Both the position numbers and the translations under genes were made by a program. Positions 48,222 to 59,869 of a DNA stretch of 64,000 bases are shown piece by piece; the stretch's first letter is position 1, and each line of letters begins with the position of its first letter. The notes under the pieces are model-generated. The model was not told the origin of the DNA. It worked only from the letters and a program-made list of their open reading frames with translations, and did no database searches. The stretch covers positions 21,167,271-21,231,270 of the forward strand of contig OZ005608.1 in the NCBI GenBank assembly GCA_963930655.1, given 5' to 3'. Origin of the DNA: Myrica gale. Its lineage: Eukaryota; Streptophyta; Magnoliopsida; Fagales; Myricaceae.

Positions 48222-49128
48222 CTAATTGGTTGAAAAGGAAAGGAAGCCTATATACGGCTATGCCGTAACCCTAAAATATTTGGGCTTTTGGGCTTTTTTA
48301 AAGCTACTAGCTAAGGCCTAAAATTAGTACAAAGCCCAGCCCTATGATGCCAAATGGGACCCACGGTCCAGCCCAAACATAAATAATTAAACATTGAAGA
48401 ATTTTAACTAAGCTTAAGCATAATTAAGCTGAAATTAAATAATAAGAACAAAGGTATAAAAATGTTTAAGCACATAAAAATAATCTCGGCAAATTTTTTT
48501 TGTAAGAGCTCAATAATTAATATAATCGGCAATAATTGTATTAAGGCTAAAAATAAACATACAACTAGGAAATTAAAAGAGAGGGTAACTTTGACATTTA
48601 CTGAACAAAAATAAAATTTAAATTAACAGAAGAAATTCAAATTTGCAAGATTTATATCATTTGATAAAGTGGGAGAAGATTTAACTAAATCCGTACCCAA
48701 TCATTTCAGGTTGGTGTAATCAAAGAAGGATGTAACCAGCTATTTCCCATGAGATGCGTGAGACCGTGAGGCCTCTCCAGGGTGCTAATTCTATGTCCAG
48801 AAAAGTTTGCTCCTGACAATTTCTTACTCGAATTTCGTTTCTTTGGCATTCATACCCAAAGTTGAAAGGATCAATCAATTAGAACTGAGAACTATTTGAA
48901 GAACAAAACACAGAACCAATCAATTGCATTGAAACTCGAGTAGTCGATTAATCCATTAGAACCAGGAGATGACATAGTCGTCTGAATCGACAACAATAAT
49001 CAAAAAATATAAGACAATTTTGATTTTCCTTCCTTAATCTCGATAGGGTATGCTTGTCTAATCCTATAACTAAGTTATCAACAGCCACACAACTTATTCA
49101 TATGGCTGACATCAAACTAGTTTATAAG

Positions 49129-49422
49129 CTAATGAGAGACGAGGGTCTCGAAGCAGTTAAGTCCATCCAACTCCGGTGCGAACCGTGGCGCCCTCCGCTG
49201 CTGCTCTTTCCCAACTCCTTGTTGCTTCTTGTTCACGTCGGCTGTCACAGCTTTGTTGATGACCCCTTCATCGTGTTGCGGCTGACTGCTGCTACTTCTA
49301 GTACAAGTAGTAGTATTACCACGGCCATTGTTGAGAGAACTCAGAGAATGGAAGGAGGCCCTCACCGCTTGGCCCAACATCTCAGCAAACAAGAAGTCGA
49401 AGGAACTGAACATCGAATTCAT
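49129..49422 (-). CDS. Array gene E (type 2): small DGL-CFETLV protein, 97 aa
   Basis: Sister of gene B, differing at only a few residues (SFHSL for SFPSL, GVINKAVTADV for GVSNKAVTADD, ending VSH). Open throughout with the ATG at 49422. The TATA-like minus-strand tctataaaac is at about 49556-49565. A GA-repeat (gagagagagagagaga, 49477-49494) lies in the presumed 5' UTR and is longer than in gene B. The gene-carrying hAT lies 1.3 kb upstream. Confidence 0.76.
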   Translation of the reverse strand: MNSMFSSFDFLFAEMLGQAVRASFHSLSSLNNGRGNTTTCTRSSSSQPQHDEGVINKAVTADVNKKQQGVGKEQQRRAPRFAPELDGLNCFETLVSH

Positions 49423-50690
49423 GACTTGGCAAAAAACCACAAAACCAAAGAATTTTGTTGGGCAAAGTTGCGGGGAGAGAGAGAGAGAGAGAGGTGTTGG
49501 CCGCTTTGCGTAAGAAGTCTGGTTGATTTTTAGGAAATAGGGGGCGGGAAAAGGGTTTTATAGAGGAATAAGTTAAAAGATCTATGAGAGGCGGCGTGTA
49601 AAACCAACGAACTTGGACAGTTGGACCCCAAAGGGCGAACAATTCTTTAATTTCGTAGCCGCCCCGTGGTATACTCGGGAAAGGGAAGGAAAGGTTCATG
49701 ACCTTGTCATACATTTGCCTCTGAAACATTATATTAATGGACACAATCGATGAGAGCCGCTCAAACCAACGATTTGTAATACACCTCCTGAGGAGTGGGG
49801 CCGTGCGGTCAACTTTACATAATCTAGTTGTCAATTTGGCGTCTGGGTTAGTTTAATTAATGGGAAAATCATCACAATCGAACTGTCACTTGCAGTGTCA
49901 AAGTTGGCAACTTCCATACAGGTTACGGGAAATGAACACAAAAGATCTCGCAACAGCGTGACGTCTTTTGCACGCCCGTTTACTGATTCAAAGAGACTTC
50001 AAAAGGGGTTTCAAAAGTCTTCGTGAAGGAATCCTTTGCGTGGACATTTTTGCATGATTTAATTGGTAAATTAAGAATTCAAAAAACCAACTTCGTCCAT
50101 TGGACCTGCATCATTCATTAGAAGTAAAGAAGTTTCATACTAACATGTCAAATCACTCTCATTGGAGACTATAGAGATTGTATCATGAGTTTTGCGTGTT
50201 GCAAGTAAGGATACATGTAAAATAACACCCTAGTCAAATTAGATACTTTAATTTTTGACATTAAATAAAATTAAGGAATAAATATAAAATCAGTCCCTGT
50301 GATATACTCCAAAATCGAATTAGTCCTTATGATAACAAAACATAAAACTAGTCTATGCAGTTTCACTTTCGTTTTTCGTTAGTCCTCCTATCGGGAATTA
50401 ATCTTATTCATTTCTAAAATCAGATGGACTAATTTTATATTTTTCTAATATCATGAACTAATTCGATTTTGTTAGCTTGAACTAATTTTTTATTTATTCT
50501 TAAAATTAAAATAAAGTGAAAGCAGAGACATCTGAATCGGGATTTTGGGCCCAAACGGCATCGAGCCTATGCAAAGAGAACTATACCACTACCCAGGTAA
50601 CGACGTGTAATTCCCAAATATCAAAATTGAAACTTTGAAAGTTGGCAACTTGGCGACTTGTATTAATAGATGAGCTATTGCCCTGGCGTT

Positions 50691-53247
50691 TAGGGCTGTT
50701 CAGTGCCACCGAAAACCGGTGTAGGTGCCGGTGTCGCATTTTGGGGGAAACCCGGGGTATTCCCGGATTCTCTGGCATCAGGAAACAGGTTCCCCCTACA
50801 CATACATGGCACGCACCTCTCTCCAGTGGCTTTGTTTTCATAAAAAAGCCTAAACCGACCTTCTATCTTAATAAAGAAGCTCTGCAAGCCACTCTTTCGT
50901 CCATTCATATGGGCTATGGCAGCATGTCAAAGACTTCGTTCACAGCGAATCTGGAGTCTCCTGTGCGATGTCAAACCAATGTTGCGGGTTAGAAGACTTG
51001 CTGGGAGGAGGGGAGTATTTAGGGTTTTTTTTCGTTTTTTCGTTTTGGTACTTCTGAGAGGCTAAATTGAAGGGTCGGACTGAAGCTTATTTGGGGTGGA
51101 AATCAGCTTATGTCTGATTCTGTCTGATTCGGTGGCAATCAAGGTTTCTCCAGGTACTTCTACCATTTGCTCTGCTGGTATTGAAGTTTCCATACGCTGC
51201 TCTTGTATCTTGCAATTGCTGCTTAATCCTTTGTTTTAGTTTTCATGTCATTGATTGTAGGAGATTGAGCCAATCATAATGTAAGACAAAACCTTACCAT
51301 GAATCTTGGTGCTCTTGATCCTTGGCTTGTTCAACCTGTTATTGTTGTGTAAGTTTCATTCTTGACATAATACTCCTTACTACAATCTCCTCTCTACTCA
51401 GCACGAGATGTAGAGGCTTGATTTTACTTTTTATGTAAGTTTGTCTATTGATGTTTTCTTTGACATTTTCCGTTTCTTACTTTGCTTGTGAATTTCCAGC
51501 CATGACCTGGATAATATTTTGCTTGAGAACCTCGGTGACACAAGGACATTGCAAGCAGTGTTTGATCTTGAAGCTCTTGTTCTTACTGGTAAGATTGTGC
51601 GTGCTTATTTAAGGGAATTGAAACTCAGTTCTCCCACAGCTGAATGTTGGATGAGGTATAAATTGCCTTTTTCTGTAATTTATTTGTATTAATGAGCTAC
51701 CTTACCAGGTCATTGTTCTGAGAAAGATCACAATCCTCCCCGAGGCCTTCAACTGATTCTTGGAACTAAGAGTACACCTCATTTGGTTGATATTATTGTG
51801 ATGGCTAATCTGGGTTATTGGCAAATGAAAGTCTCTCCTGGGGTGTGGTACTTGCAACTTGCTCCAGGACGGAGTTCTGAGCTTTATGTTTTGAAGGAAG
51901 ATGGAGATGGAAGTCAGGAAAAGTCATTGTCAAAACGTATAACTATAAATGATTTGCGGGGTACAGTAGTTCATTTGGAAGTACAGAAGAAAAAGGGAAA
52001 GGAGCAGGAGAAATTACTGGTTTCTGATGATAATGACAATACGCAGGACAAGAAACTTAGTGTTTGTTATTCTTATGTTAGATTTTTGCGGAAATATCAT
52101 TTTAGTGAATAAGGTTTGCAGAGAATTATGTACTAGCCTTGTGAACACCTTGTGTTAAATTTTTGTAGGGAAATACTTGGAACTCCAATTTCTTGAGATG
52201 GGCTTCTGGTTTTATAGGTGGCAATGAGCTATCAAAAACCGGCATAAAGCACCTCGGTGGTGAGAAATTTTCTTCATCCTTCGAATCCTCCAGCTTTTGT
52301 GTCATGTGCTCTTACTTTACTTGTGTCAAAGTACTCTACTATTTTATATAGGACCCAACTATTAATGTGTTTTGACTTCAGCTTTATCTGCTCTACCGAT
52401 CTAGTGGTAGCATTACAACTTGTTGAGAGCCTTGCTATGCCTGTTTAGTTTGAAAAATGTCAACATAATGACATTTCTTGTTTTATATTCATATATCTTT
52501 GTTTCAAGCAGTGTCTGACCCAATGCATTAGACTACCTCAATATTGTCATCAATATCTGTATCTCCATGTTTGAGATCTCTTGATATCTCCACTGATACT
52601 ACTGATGATTTGTGGATTGAGGAGGCGCATTGCTAGACTAACTGGCTTGTGATAATGTCCAGATCATGTGCATCTCTGGGTCAAAACTATGCACATGGTT
52701 TTAAAACGTCTAAATAGTAGGCCGTAAGGAAACAAGAGCAATGACTTATCCCCGAGAAAGCTGCATATTGAAGTTCATGTGTCACATATGTAGTGGTGCT
52801 TCTGTTATTCAGATTTTTGTTAACTCTTAAGGATGAATATTAATTAGCTAGAGGTGCCTTTGGCTGTACAGAACACTCTGTTTCCTAGATTAAACATTTA
52901 AGGGCCACATTTTGTTGTTGTGATTAAAAGCTTCGATCACTTGAATTTGGATTGTATTAGTTTGGAATTTGGATTATATAATGTATTAGTTTGGATTAGA
53001 TTATTGATTTTGGATTGGATTGTATTAGTTTGGATTGGATTAGTGTAGAGTTTATATTTTCTAAGTGCATAATATGTTAAAAAATTGGTTCAATATGAAT
53101 GTAGGATTACCGAAAACCGCCACCGCTAAGGGCTGGTTTTGCCCTTAACGGTGTAGGTGTATGTGACATTTTTTAAAAATCGGCATGTCCGGTGTAGGTG
53201 CCGGTTTTGGCCAAAACCGGCACCTACACCGGGGTTGAACAGCCCTA
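50691..53247. mobile_element. Gene-carrying (Pack-type) hAT transposon, 2557 bp
   Basis: Terminal inverted repeats tagggctgttca / tgaacagcccta are flanked by perfect 8-bp target duplications ctggcgtt (50683-50690 and 53248-53255). Near both ends are short ggtgtaggtgccggt-type repeats in both orientations, as in hAT subterminal regions. Inside is a spliceable fragment of a UDP-glucose:glycoprotein glucosyltransferase gene (51260-52232) and other non-repeat sequence (50800-51250). No transposase was found, so it would need one supplied in trans. Block 1 has the empty site at 36030-36060, dating the insertion after the block duplication. A truncated relative is at 31400-31853. Confidence 0.88.
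51260..52232 (+). pseudogene. Captured fragment of UDP-glucose:glycoprotein glucosyltransferase (UGGT)
   Basis: Four exon remnants with preserved GT-AG introns: about 51262-51348 (MNLGALDPWLVQPVIVV), 51500-51588 ([20 protein letters not shown]), 51709 to about 52047 ([19 protein letters not shown] ... [19 protein letters not shown] ... RITINDLRG) and 52169-52232 (NTWNSNFLRWASGFIGG). They join in frame and match the region of UGGT just before its C-terminal GT24 catalytic domain. The catalytic domain and the large N-terminal thioredoxin-like part are absent, so no folding-sensor or glucosyltransferase activity is expected. Because introns are kept, the fragment was copied from genomic DNA, not from mRNA. 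No stop or frameshift is seen within the exons. Confidence 0.85.
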
Positions 53248-54455
53248 CTGGCGTTTTGTGTTTGGGCTCATGTCTCCTTTACTAATCAAAGAGGCTCGGG
53301 GGTTTCAAAGCCAACATGAAGGATTCCTTTGCAAGGTTTATTTCTTTGCATGATTTCAGTAGTGTTTAAGAAAAATTCACTTTGTCCTTTTAAATTATTA
53401 AGCTCCAAACTTTTAAAATCAATCCATTTAGATTTTGAAATAAAATCTGACAGTCAAAACTGTTCCTATGATTCAATTATAACACATGTCATAATTTTGA
53501 CTGTTGGAACTTTTTAAGGGTGCAATTTGATCAAACTTGGTAATTTTATGACTTATATGTCAGATGTGGTAGTTTAGACTCATATTTGATATTATTTTTG
53601 TAGTTTAGAGACGTAATGTCTTCTACTTTTTTTTAAGGCAAACAAAAACTTTATTCCAAAGAAAAAATAGAAATGACATAGACAAATTCAAACCTAATAC
53701 AAGGATTCTAAAAGCTCATTTCAACATAAACAAAAGACAAGCAACCAGAAAATAAAAAAACAAGATAAGAGAACAAGTTCATGACGGTGCTGGTGTTGAT
53801 GCTGCGTTGTAACGATTGCTAACAAATTGTGATTCACACCTCTTCCAGTATTTGATTGACTTCTCTTTCATAGATATTACGTCTCGTGCTCGTATTAACT
53901 CTTAAGCTATTCTTATCGTAATAGAATGCACAATTACAACGAGGTTACCGTAATTTATCTTGATATCAAATGACTAAAATATCCATAGAAAGTAAACATA
54001 AAAAAAATATAATGAAAACTGGTTATTTTGTCCTATAGGGTTTTGAAAATGATAAATTTAAGGATAAAATCTTTGAAAAGTCGTTCAAATTATAACAAAT
54101 TAATTAGTTAGTGCTGGAAGAATCATTAAATAGACCAATAGTGAAAATTAGTAGAAAAATAAAAAATAATAGGTAAGATTTTCCAAATGGCAAAAGGTTT
54201 TGTCATGCAAATTAATAGGCTTTAATTAACCCTAACTAATTAGGTGAAAAGGAAGCCTAAATTCGGCTATGCCCTAAACCTAAAATCTAAAATCTTTAGG
54301 CCTTTCTAAAGCTACTAACTAAAGCCCGAAATTAGTTCTACACTGAGCCCTATGATGGCACATGAGGCCTACGGTCCAGCCCAAAAATTGAAGCCCAAAA
54401 GTTGTCAAGTTAGGCCCAAACTTAAATAATTAAACATTGAAAAATTTTAACCAAG

Positions 54456-54938
54456 AGCATGTTAGTTTTGTGAGAAAATTGAGTATTCGAAACCTCATAT
54501 AGTTCATGTTCGGCAAGCGTAGAAAAATTTGAGGATGTTGTGTATTTATTTCCGAATTTGCCCTCACAATATTTAAAGAGAATTACTAAATTACCCTCAA
54601 CTCAAGCATAGTGAACAAAAAAAATTAAAGGGCACGTTAGTCATTCTCCGTAAAACCAGCCGCATGTAGCAAAGCTGCAATGTCTCTGAAGCTGTCACCG
54701 AACTTGTCCCCCACGAGGCCGCCTGCAGCAACTTTGAAGTCTTCTTTTCGTTCTTTTGTGGATAAAAACAATTCACCGGATTGCAAAAATTTGTCCTTTT
54801 GTTCTTTTGTGTTTTTTTTAAAATTTATATATATATATATTATTCAAAATTTAATACAAACACCAACACAACTCTAACATCACCTAAAAATTCACAAAAT
54901 TCTCCAAATCCTACAAAACACTTCAAAACGAACATCAC
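54456..54938. mobile_element. MITE-like element with unique internal segment, 483 bp
   Basis: The ends (agcatgttagttttg and caaaacgaacatcac) resemble the atgttcgttt family. A 5-bp repeat ccaag flanks it (54451-54455 and 54939-54943). Block 1 near 37210 (attttaaccaagtttaagca) is the empty site. The middle (about 54655-54790) is less AT-rich and includes an open stretch MSLKLSPNLSPTRPPAATLK, which may be a piece of host gene; its source is not recognised. Confidence 0.6.
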
Positions 54939-55812
54939 CCAAGTTTAAGCATAATTAAACTTAAATAAAATAATAAGAACAAAGGTATAAAAATGTTTAG
55001 GCACATAAATATATTCTCGGCAAATTTTTTTTATAGGAGGTCAATAATTAATATAATCGGCAATTAATTTATTAAGGCTAAAAATAAACATGTACAACCA
55101 GGAAATTAAAAGAGAGGGTAACATTCACATTTACGGTACAAAAATAAAATTTAACCACCATCTAAGCAATAAAAATTCAAATTAACTTTTTTACAAACTC
55201 TAATAACTTTTTACAAACTCTAACTTTTCACCGATACACTAACTCCAACAAAAATAAATAAAAAAATATTTTCAAAATCAAACCAAAAAATATTTTCAAA
55301 ACCAAATGAAACATAACTTTAAATTTGCAAGATTATATCAGTTGATAAAAGTGGGAGAAGATTTAACTAAATCGGTACGCAATCATTTCAGGTGGGTGTT
55401 GGGCAAGATCCAAAGTTTTACATGCGTCTGATCAAGCCCAAATGTTCATAGAGAAAAAGAAAGTGCTGCGCTAGTCATTGACAGCCACGGCTTTAACTAG
55501 CTATTTCTTACCCGAATTTCGTTTTTTTGGGCATTCATACCCAAAGTTGGAAGGAATTAATCAAATAAAACTGAGAGAACGATTTGGAGAACGAGACACA
55601 TAACTAATTAATTGCATTGAAACTCGAGTAGTCGATTAATCCATTAGAACCAGAGGATGACATAGCCATCAGAATCGACAACAATAATCAAAGAACAGAA
55701 GACAATTATGATTTTCCTTAATCTCTATAGGGCATGCTTGTCTAATCCTATCACTAAGCCACCAACAGCCCCACAATTTATTCATATGATTGACATCAAA
55801 CTAGTTTATAAG

Positions 55813-56097
55813 CTAATGATCAGAGACGAGGGTCTCGTAGCAGTTAAGTCCATCCAACTCCAGTGCGAAGCGTGGTGCCCTCCGCTGCTGCTATTTCCCT
55901 ACTCCTTGTTGCTTGTTCACGTCGGCTGTCACAGCATTGTTGATGACCCCTTCATCGTGTTGCGGCTGGCTGCTGCCACTTCTAGCACAAGTGGTAGTAT
56001 TACCACGGCCATTGTTGAGAGAACGGAAGGAGGACCTCACCGCTTGGCCCAACATCTCTCCAAACAAGAAGTCGAAGGAACTGAACATCCAAATCAT
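55813..56097 (-). pseudogene. Array gene F (type 3), disrupted by a premature stop
   Basis: The start (MIWMFSSFDFLFGEMLGQ) and tail (FALELDGLNCYETLVSDH) are both present in one frame. A TAG at 55891-55893 (minus strand) replaces the Glu codon of the conserved GKEQQRR segment. The truncated product would be 68 residues and lack the conserved C-terminus. The tail also has Cys-Tyr-Glu where the others have Cys-Phe-Glu. A three-base deletion in the Gln run keeps frame. The TATA box (about 56218-56226) is intact, so it may still be transcribed. Confidence 0.78.
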
Positions 56098-56694
56098 GGC
56101 TTGGCAAAAAAACCACAGAACCAAAGAATTTTGTTGGGCAAAGTTGCGGAGAGAGAGGTGTTGGCCGGTTTGCGCAAGTCTGGTTGATTCTTAGGGAATA
56201 AGGGGAGGGGAAAGGGTTTTATATAGGAGTAGGTTTCCTTGCTGTGTTAGGAAGCGTAGGTAAGATATTATTCTGATATCATTTAGTCACTAAAGTCTGG
56301 CCCCACATCACAGGTTTAAAATTTTTAATAAATTGAGCGGTTAGAGATTTAATTCAAATTAGTGGACTGAAATTTTAAATTTAAATATAGATTTATTTTT
56401 TAATTGAGAAATATTTAAAAACTAAATTCAAATTGAATGCTTCTCGTTATATATGTTTGTGTATTTTATTAATACGACTTTAAGGTTAGAAATAAACTTA
56501 AAAAATCCCTCATTAGATTTCCCGAACTCCAGATGTAACGCAATCAACGACAGCCGCTAAAAACCAACGATTTGTAATACACGTCCTGAGTAGTGGGGCC
56601 GTGCGGTCAACTTGCATAATCAAGTTGTCAATTTGGCGTCTGGGTTAGTTTAATTAAAGGGAAAATCATCACAATCGAACTGTCAATTGTAGTG

Positions 56695-58369
56695 GCCAGC
56701 GAGCTCGTAGCTCGAGTGGCACCTACTTCCGCAGTGGCGGATCCAAGAATGTAATAGAAGGGGGTCAAACTCTTAATGAAAAATGACAAAAACAAAAATT
56801 TACTATGTAATACAAAAAAATGTCTTAAAAGTTAAAAAAAAAATCCTAGAAAGACTAACACGAGGACTGAAATATTTACCACTTTGTGTGAATAAAAATA
56901 ACATGATCTCGCAACAGATTTATTTTTCAAAAAAGAAGAAACTAAAATTAAAACTAGCAAAATTTCTATAAATTCCATACTGCACTACATAGTAGAATAA
57001 TGAATAAAAGCTAAGAAAAAATTACCAATTGAAAGGAACTAAGCACATAACATTTTTGAATTGAAGGCCTACATGACAATTCAAAGATACTAAGACCTAA
57101 TAGCAAATTAAAAGGAACTAAGTACATTATAAGCTTATTAAGACAATTCTACTAGGAAAATGAAACATAGCTTAAATATTCAAAAGCACAGATCAAGTAC
57201 TTAGAGGAAATAAAAAGAGCAAAAAACGATGGTCTCCTTCTAATCTTGATGAGTAAGATAGCCCAATTCTCCTCTTGCCTTCTATAAGCCCCAAAAGATC
57301 AAATTGTGTTTCCCTTTTTGCTTACACGAATCAGAATTCGGAAATTTGATTCGAGTTGGTATGTGAGTGATTGTATTGACTGTATCTAGGTTTTTACAAC
57401 AAATATCTTCTGCTTAGAAAGATTGCAAATTCAAGAATTCTCTATCAGTACTTAATTCATCAAAATTTCATCACATGAATTCAATTAAAATTTCATCACA
57501 AATTCATGAATTTTCTATCCGGTTCACAATATATTCAATAATCTTAATCTACTAATTAAATTTCATCACAAATTCATGAATTCTCTATTCGGTTCACAAT
57601 AAATTCAATAATCCTAATATGCTAATTAAATTTCATCACATAATTCATCAAAATTTAAAATAAATTTCATCACTAATTGAAAAATAAACAGAGTTACAAA
57701 GAGACTTGAGTTGAGAGAGTACTTGGAGGCTGGAGAGAGAGAGCTGGAGATAGAGAGAGAGAAAGAGTTGTGGTCCTGTGGAGGAGGAGAGAGGGACGGA
57801 GAGGGAGAGAGAGAGCTCAGCCGGCATTCTGTTGACTGTGGAGGTCTGGAGGAGGAGAGGCAGTCTGTAGAGTGATAGAGGACTAGAGGCTGGCGTTCTA
57901 TAGAGGCAGAGTGAGAGGAGAGAGAGAGACGGAGGCTAGCATCGGGAGGTGGGGAGCAGAGTGAGAGAGGCTGGGCTGTGGGCGTCAGGGAGAAAAGGGG
58001 GGGAAATTGAAGTTGTTAGAGAGGGAGGGGAGGATGGCGCCGAATTAACTAAAAAAAAAGGCCAAGGTGAAATGCGTATTTTACCCTCTGTTGATTTTTT
58101 AAAAAAAAAATTAGACCGGCTAGGTTGGCCTGGGCGCCTGGGTTTGAAGGGGGGCTGGCTTCAGGGCCTGGGTCTAAGGGGGGCAGCCCATATAAAAAAA
58201 TCCAAAAAAAAAAAAAATTTTAAGAGATTTTTCAGGCAATGGGGGGCTGCCCCCCATTGCCCCTAGCTGGATCCGCCTGTGCCTTTAGGAAGGGCTGATC
58301 CCGGATTTGAATCCCGGTGCCTGCAGCTTTGGGTGCTTTCCCCCACCCCATTACCTAGAAAAAAAAAAA
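56695..58369 (+). mobile_element. SINE split by a nested DNA element
   Basis: The SINE parts are 56695-56731 (gagctcgtagctcgagtggc, A-box-like) and about 58281-58369 (ggatttgaatcccgg, B-box-like, then an A-rich tail). Outside is a perfect 16-bp target duplication actgtcaattgtagtg (56679-56694 and 58370-58385), as made by LINE-type integration. The sister block near 39222 (gaactgtcaattgtaatac) carries one copy. Joined, the two parts resemble the SINE at 30910-31024. Confidence 0.82.
56732..58280. mobile_element. Nested non-autonomous element, cagtggcggatcca ends, 1.55 kb
   Basis: The left end is cagtggcggatcca and the right end tggatccgcctgtg, its imperfect inverse. End sequence and the G/C-rich right subterminal region place it with the elements at 6594-8182 and 16768-16982 (hAT-like). 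No clean 8-bp duplication is visible, perhaps decayed. The interior has AT-rich tandem repeats of about 70-75 bases (tttcatcacaaattcatgaa, 57485-57650) and GA-rich tracts (57728-58000). No transposase is seen. Confidence 0.65.
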
Positions 58370-58761
58370 ACTGTCAATTGTAGTGTCAAAGCAGGCTTCC
58401 ATACTGGAAATGAACACAAAAGATCTTGCAACAGCGTGACGTCTTTTGCATGCCCGTTTTTTTTTTTTTTCTCAGTTTTTGCATGCCCGTTTACTGATTT
58501 AAAGAGACTTCAAAAGGGGTTTCCAAAGTTCTTCATGAAGGAATCCTTTGCGTGGACATTTTCGCATGATTTAATTGCTAAATTATGCATTGGACCAGCA
58601 TCATTCATTAGGAGTACAAAAGTTTCATACTAGGAAGTTTAATCACTCTCTTTGGAGATCAGAGATTGTATCATGAGTTTTGCTAGTTGCAAGCCTTGAT
58701 GCACTAAGCATAGAATGTAAAAATAAATAAATAAATAACACCCTAGACAAAAAAAAGTTTC

Positions 58762-58995
58762 TTGAAACCATGCCCCCTCCCAACTTGTCCACAGCTCTCG
58801 GGCTTCAACTCCCTTGTAGCCTGGCTCAATTTCCACTGGTCTGTTCTTGAACTTGGGTCTGCATTCCTCGTCACAATTCCATTTTTTCTTAACTTTCTGG
58901 GTTTAGCCATTTACGATGCGAAGTTGCGACTTTTGATGGAGCGGACCTGTTCAGCAGTTAAAGAATTGGGAGCAGTGGATAAGGATATGACGTAG
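58762..58995 (+). other. Open frame in unit F with a decayed sister in unit C
   Basis: The 77-codon frame contains a hydrophobic run (LELGSAFLVTIPFFLNFLGL) followed by MERTCSAVKELGAVDKDMT. In block 1 (39735-39910) the corresponding sequence stays similar but meets a stop and an indel after about IPLFL. I recognise no family. It could be the last exon of an unrelated gene carried along with the array, or chance. Confidence 0.3.
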
Positions 58996-59869
58996 CTTTA
59001 GGGGGCTGTGTTCACGGCACCCAACCTGCTGGTTCCAGTTCATTACCTCATGCCTCATGGGATTCAATGGCACGACTTCCGTAGCTCCCAATTAGGGCTT
59101 TTTTTTTTTGGTGTCAAAGCTCACCCTTTTGCCTATTAATCTTTTTCGTATTTCGGCCTTTGATCTCATCTATTCCCTTGTCTTTTGTTTCATCTGGCTG
59201 AACTATTTGGCTCCGCGGGGAAAAAAGAAAAGAAAGGCTGAACTATTTGGGTCTAAGTAGTTAAACGTAGGATTATCGGTAATACAAAGAGTTTATTTGC
59301 TTACTTTGAATTATTCCAACCATTTCCCATATACCTAAGCAATGGCTCAAAGCATGTGAGATTCATTTGATTTATGTGCCCAGCCTAACGCATCCATCAC
59401 CGAGTCAAGTCTAAGGAAGAAACAATTAATTAAATTCGGATTGAACTTAAAAAAAGATTGGAGCAGAAAAATCGAGCATATTAATTTGTAAAAATATTAT
59501 AAATTATAAGCGTATTTAATAAAATTTGTAAAATGAATTTATAAAATCTTAAAAATTTATACATAAATATTAATACCTTTTAGACAATATCTAACAACTC
59601 TTCACGTAAATTTCAATATCTTTTAAAAAAAATAACAAATATTTTATTTCCATAATTTTCTACGTAACTCCAATACTTTTTTTATTAAACAATTACATCA
59701 AATGATCTCTATATCTTTTTACAAACTCCACGTACATGATCATAACGAAAGGTGAAGTTTAAGAGAATAGAGATGAAATCTCTCAATAGCTTTGGAATTA
59801 TGATTAAGGTAATGAAACTTTGATTAGCTTCATAATAGGAGTCGGTTTGAGTTTGTTATTCTCTTCATT

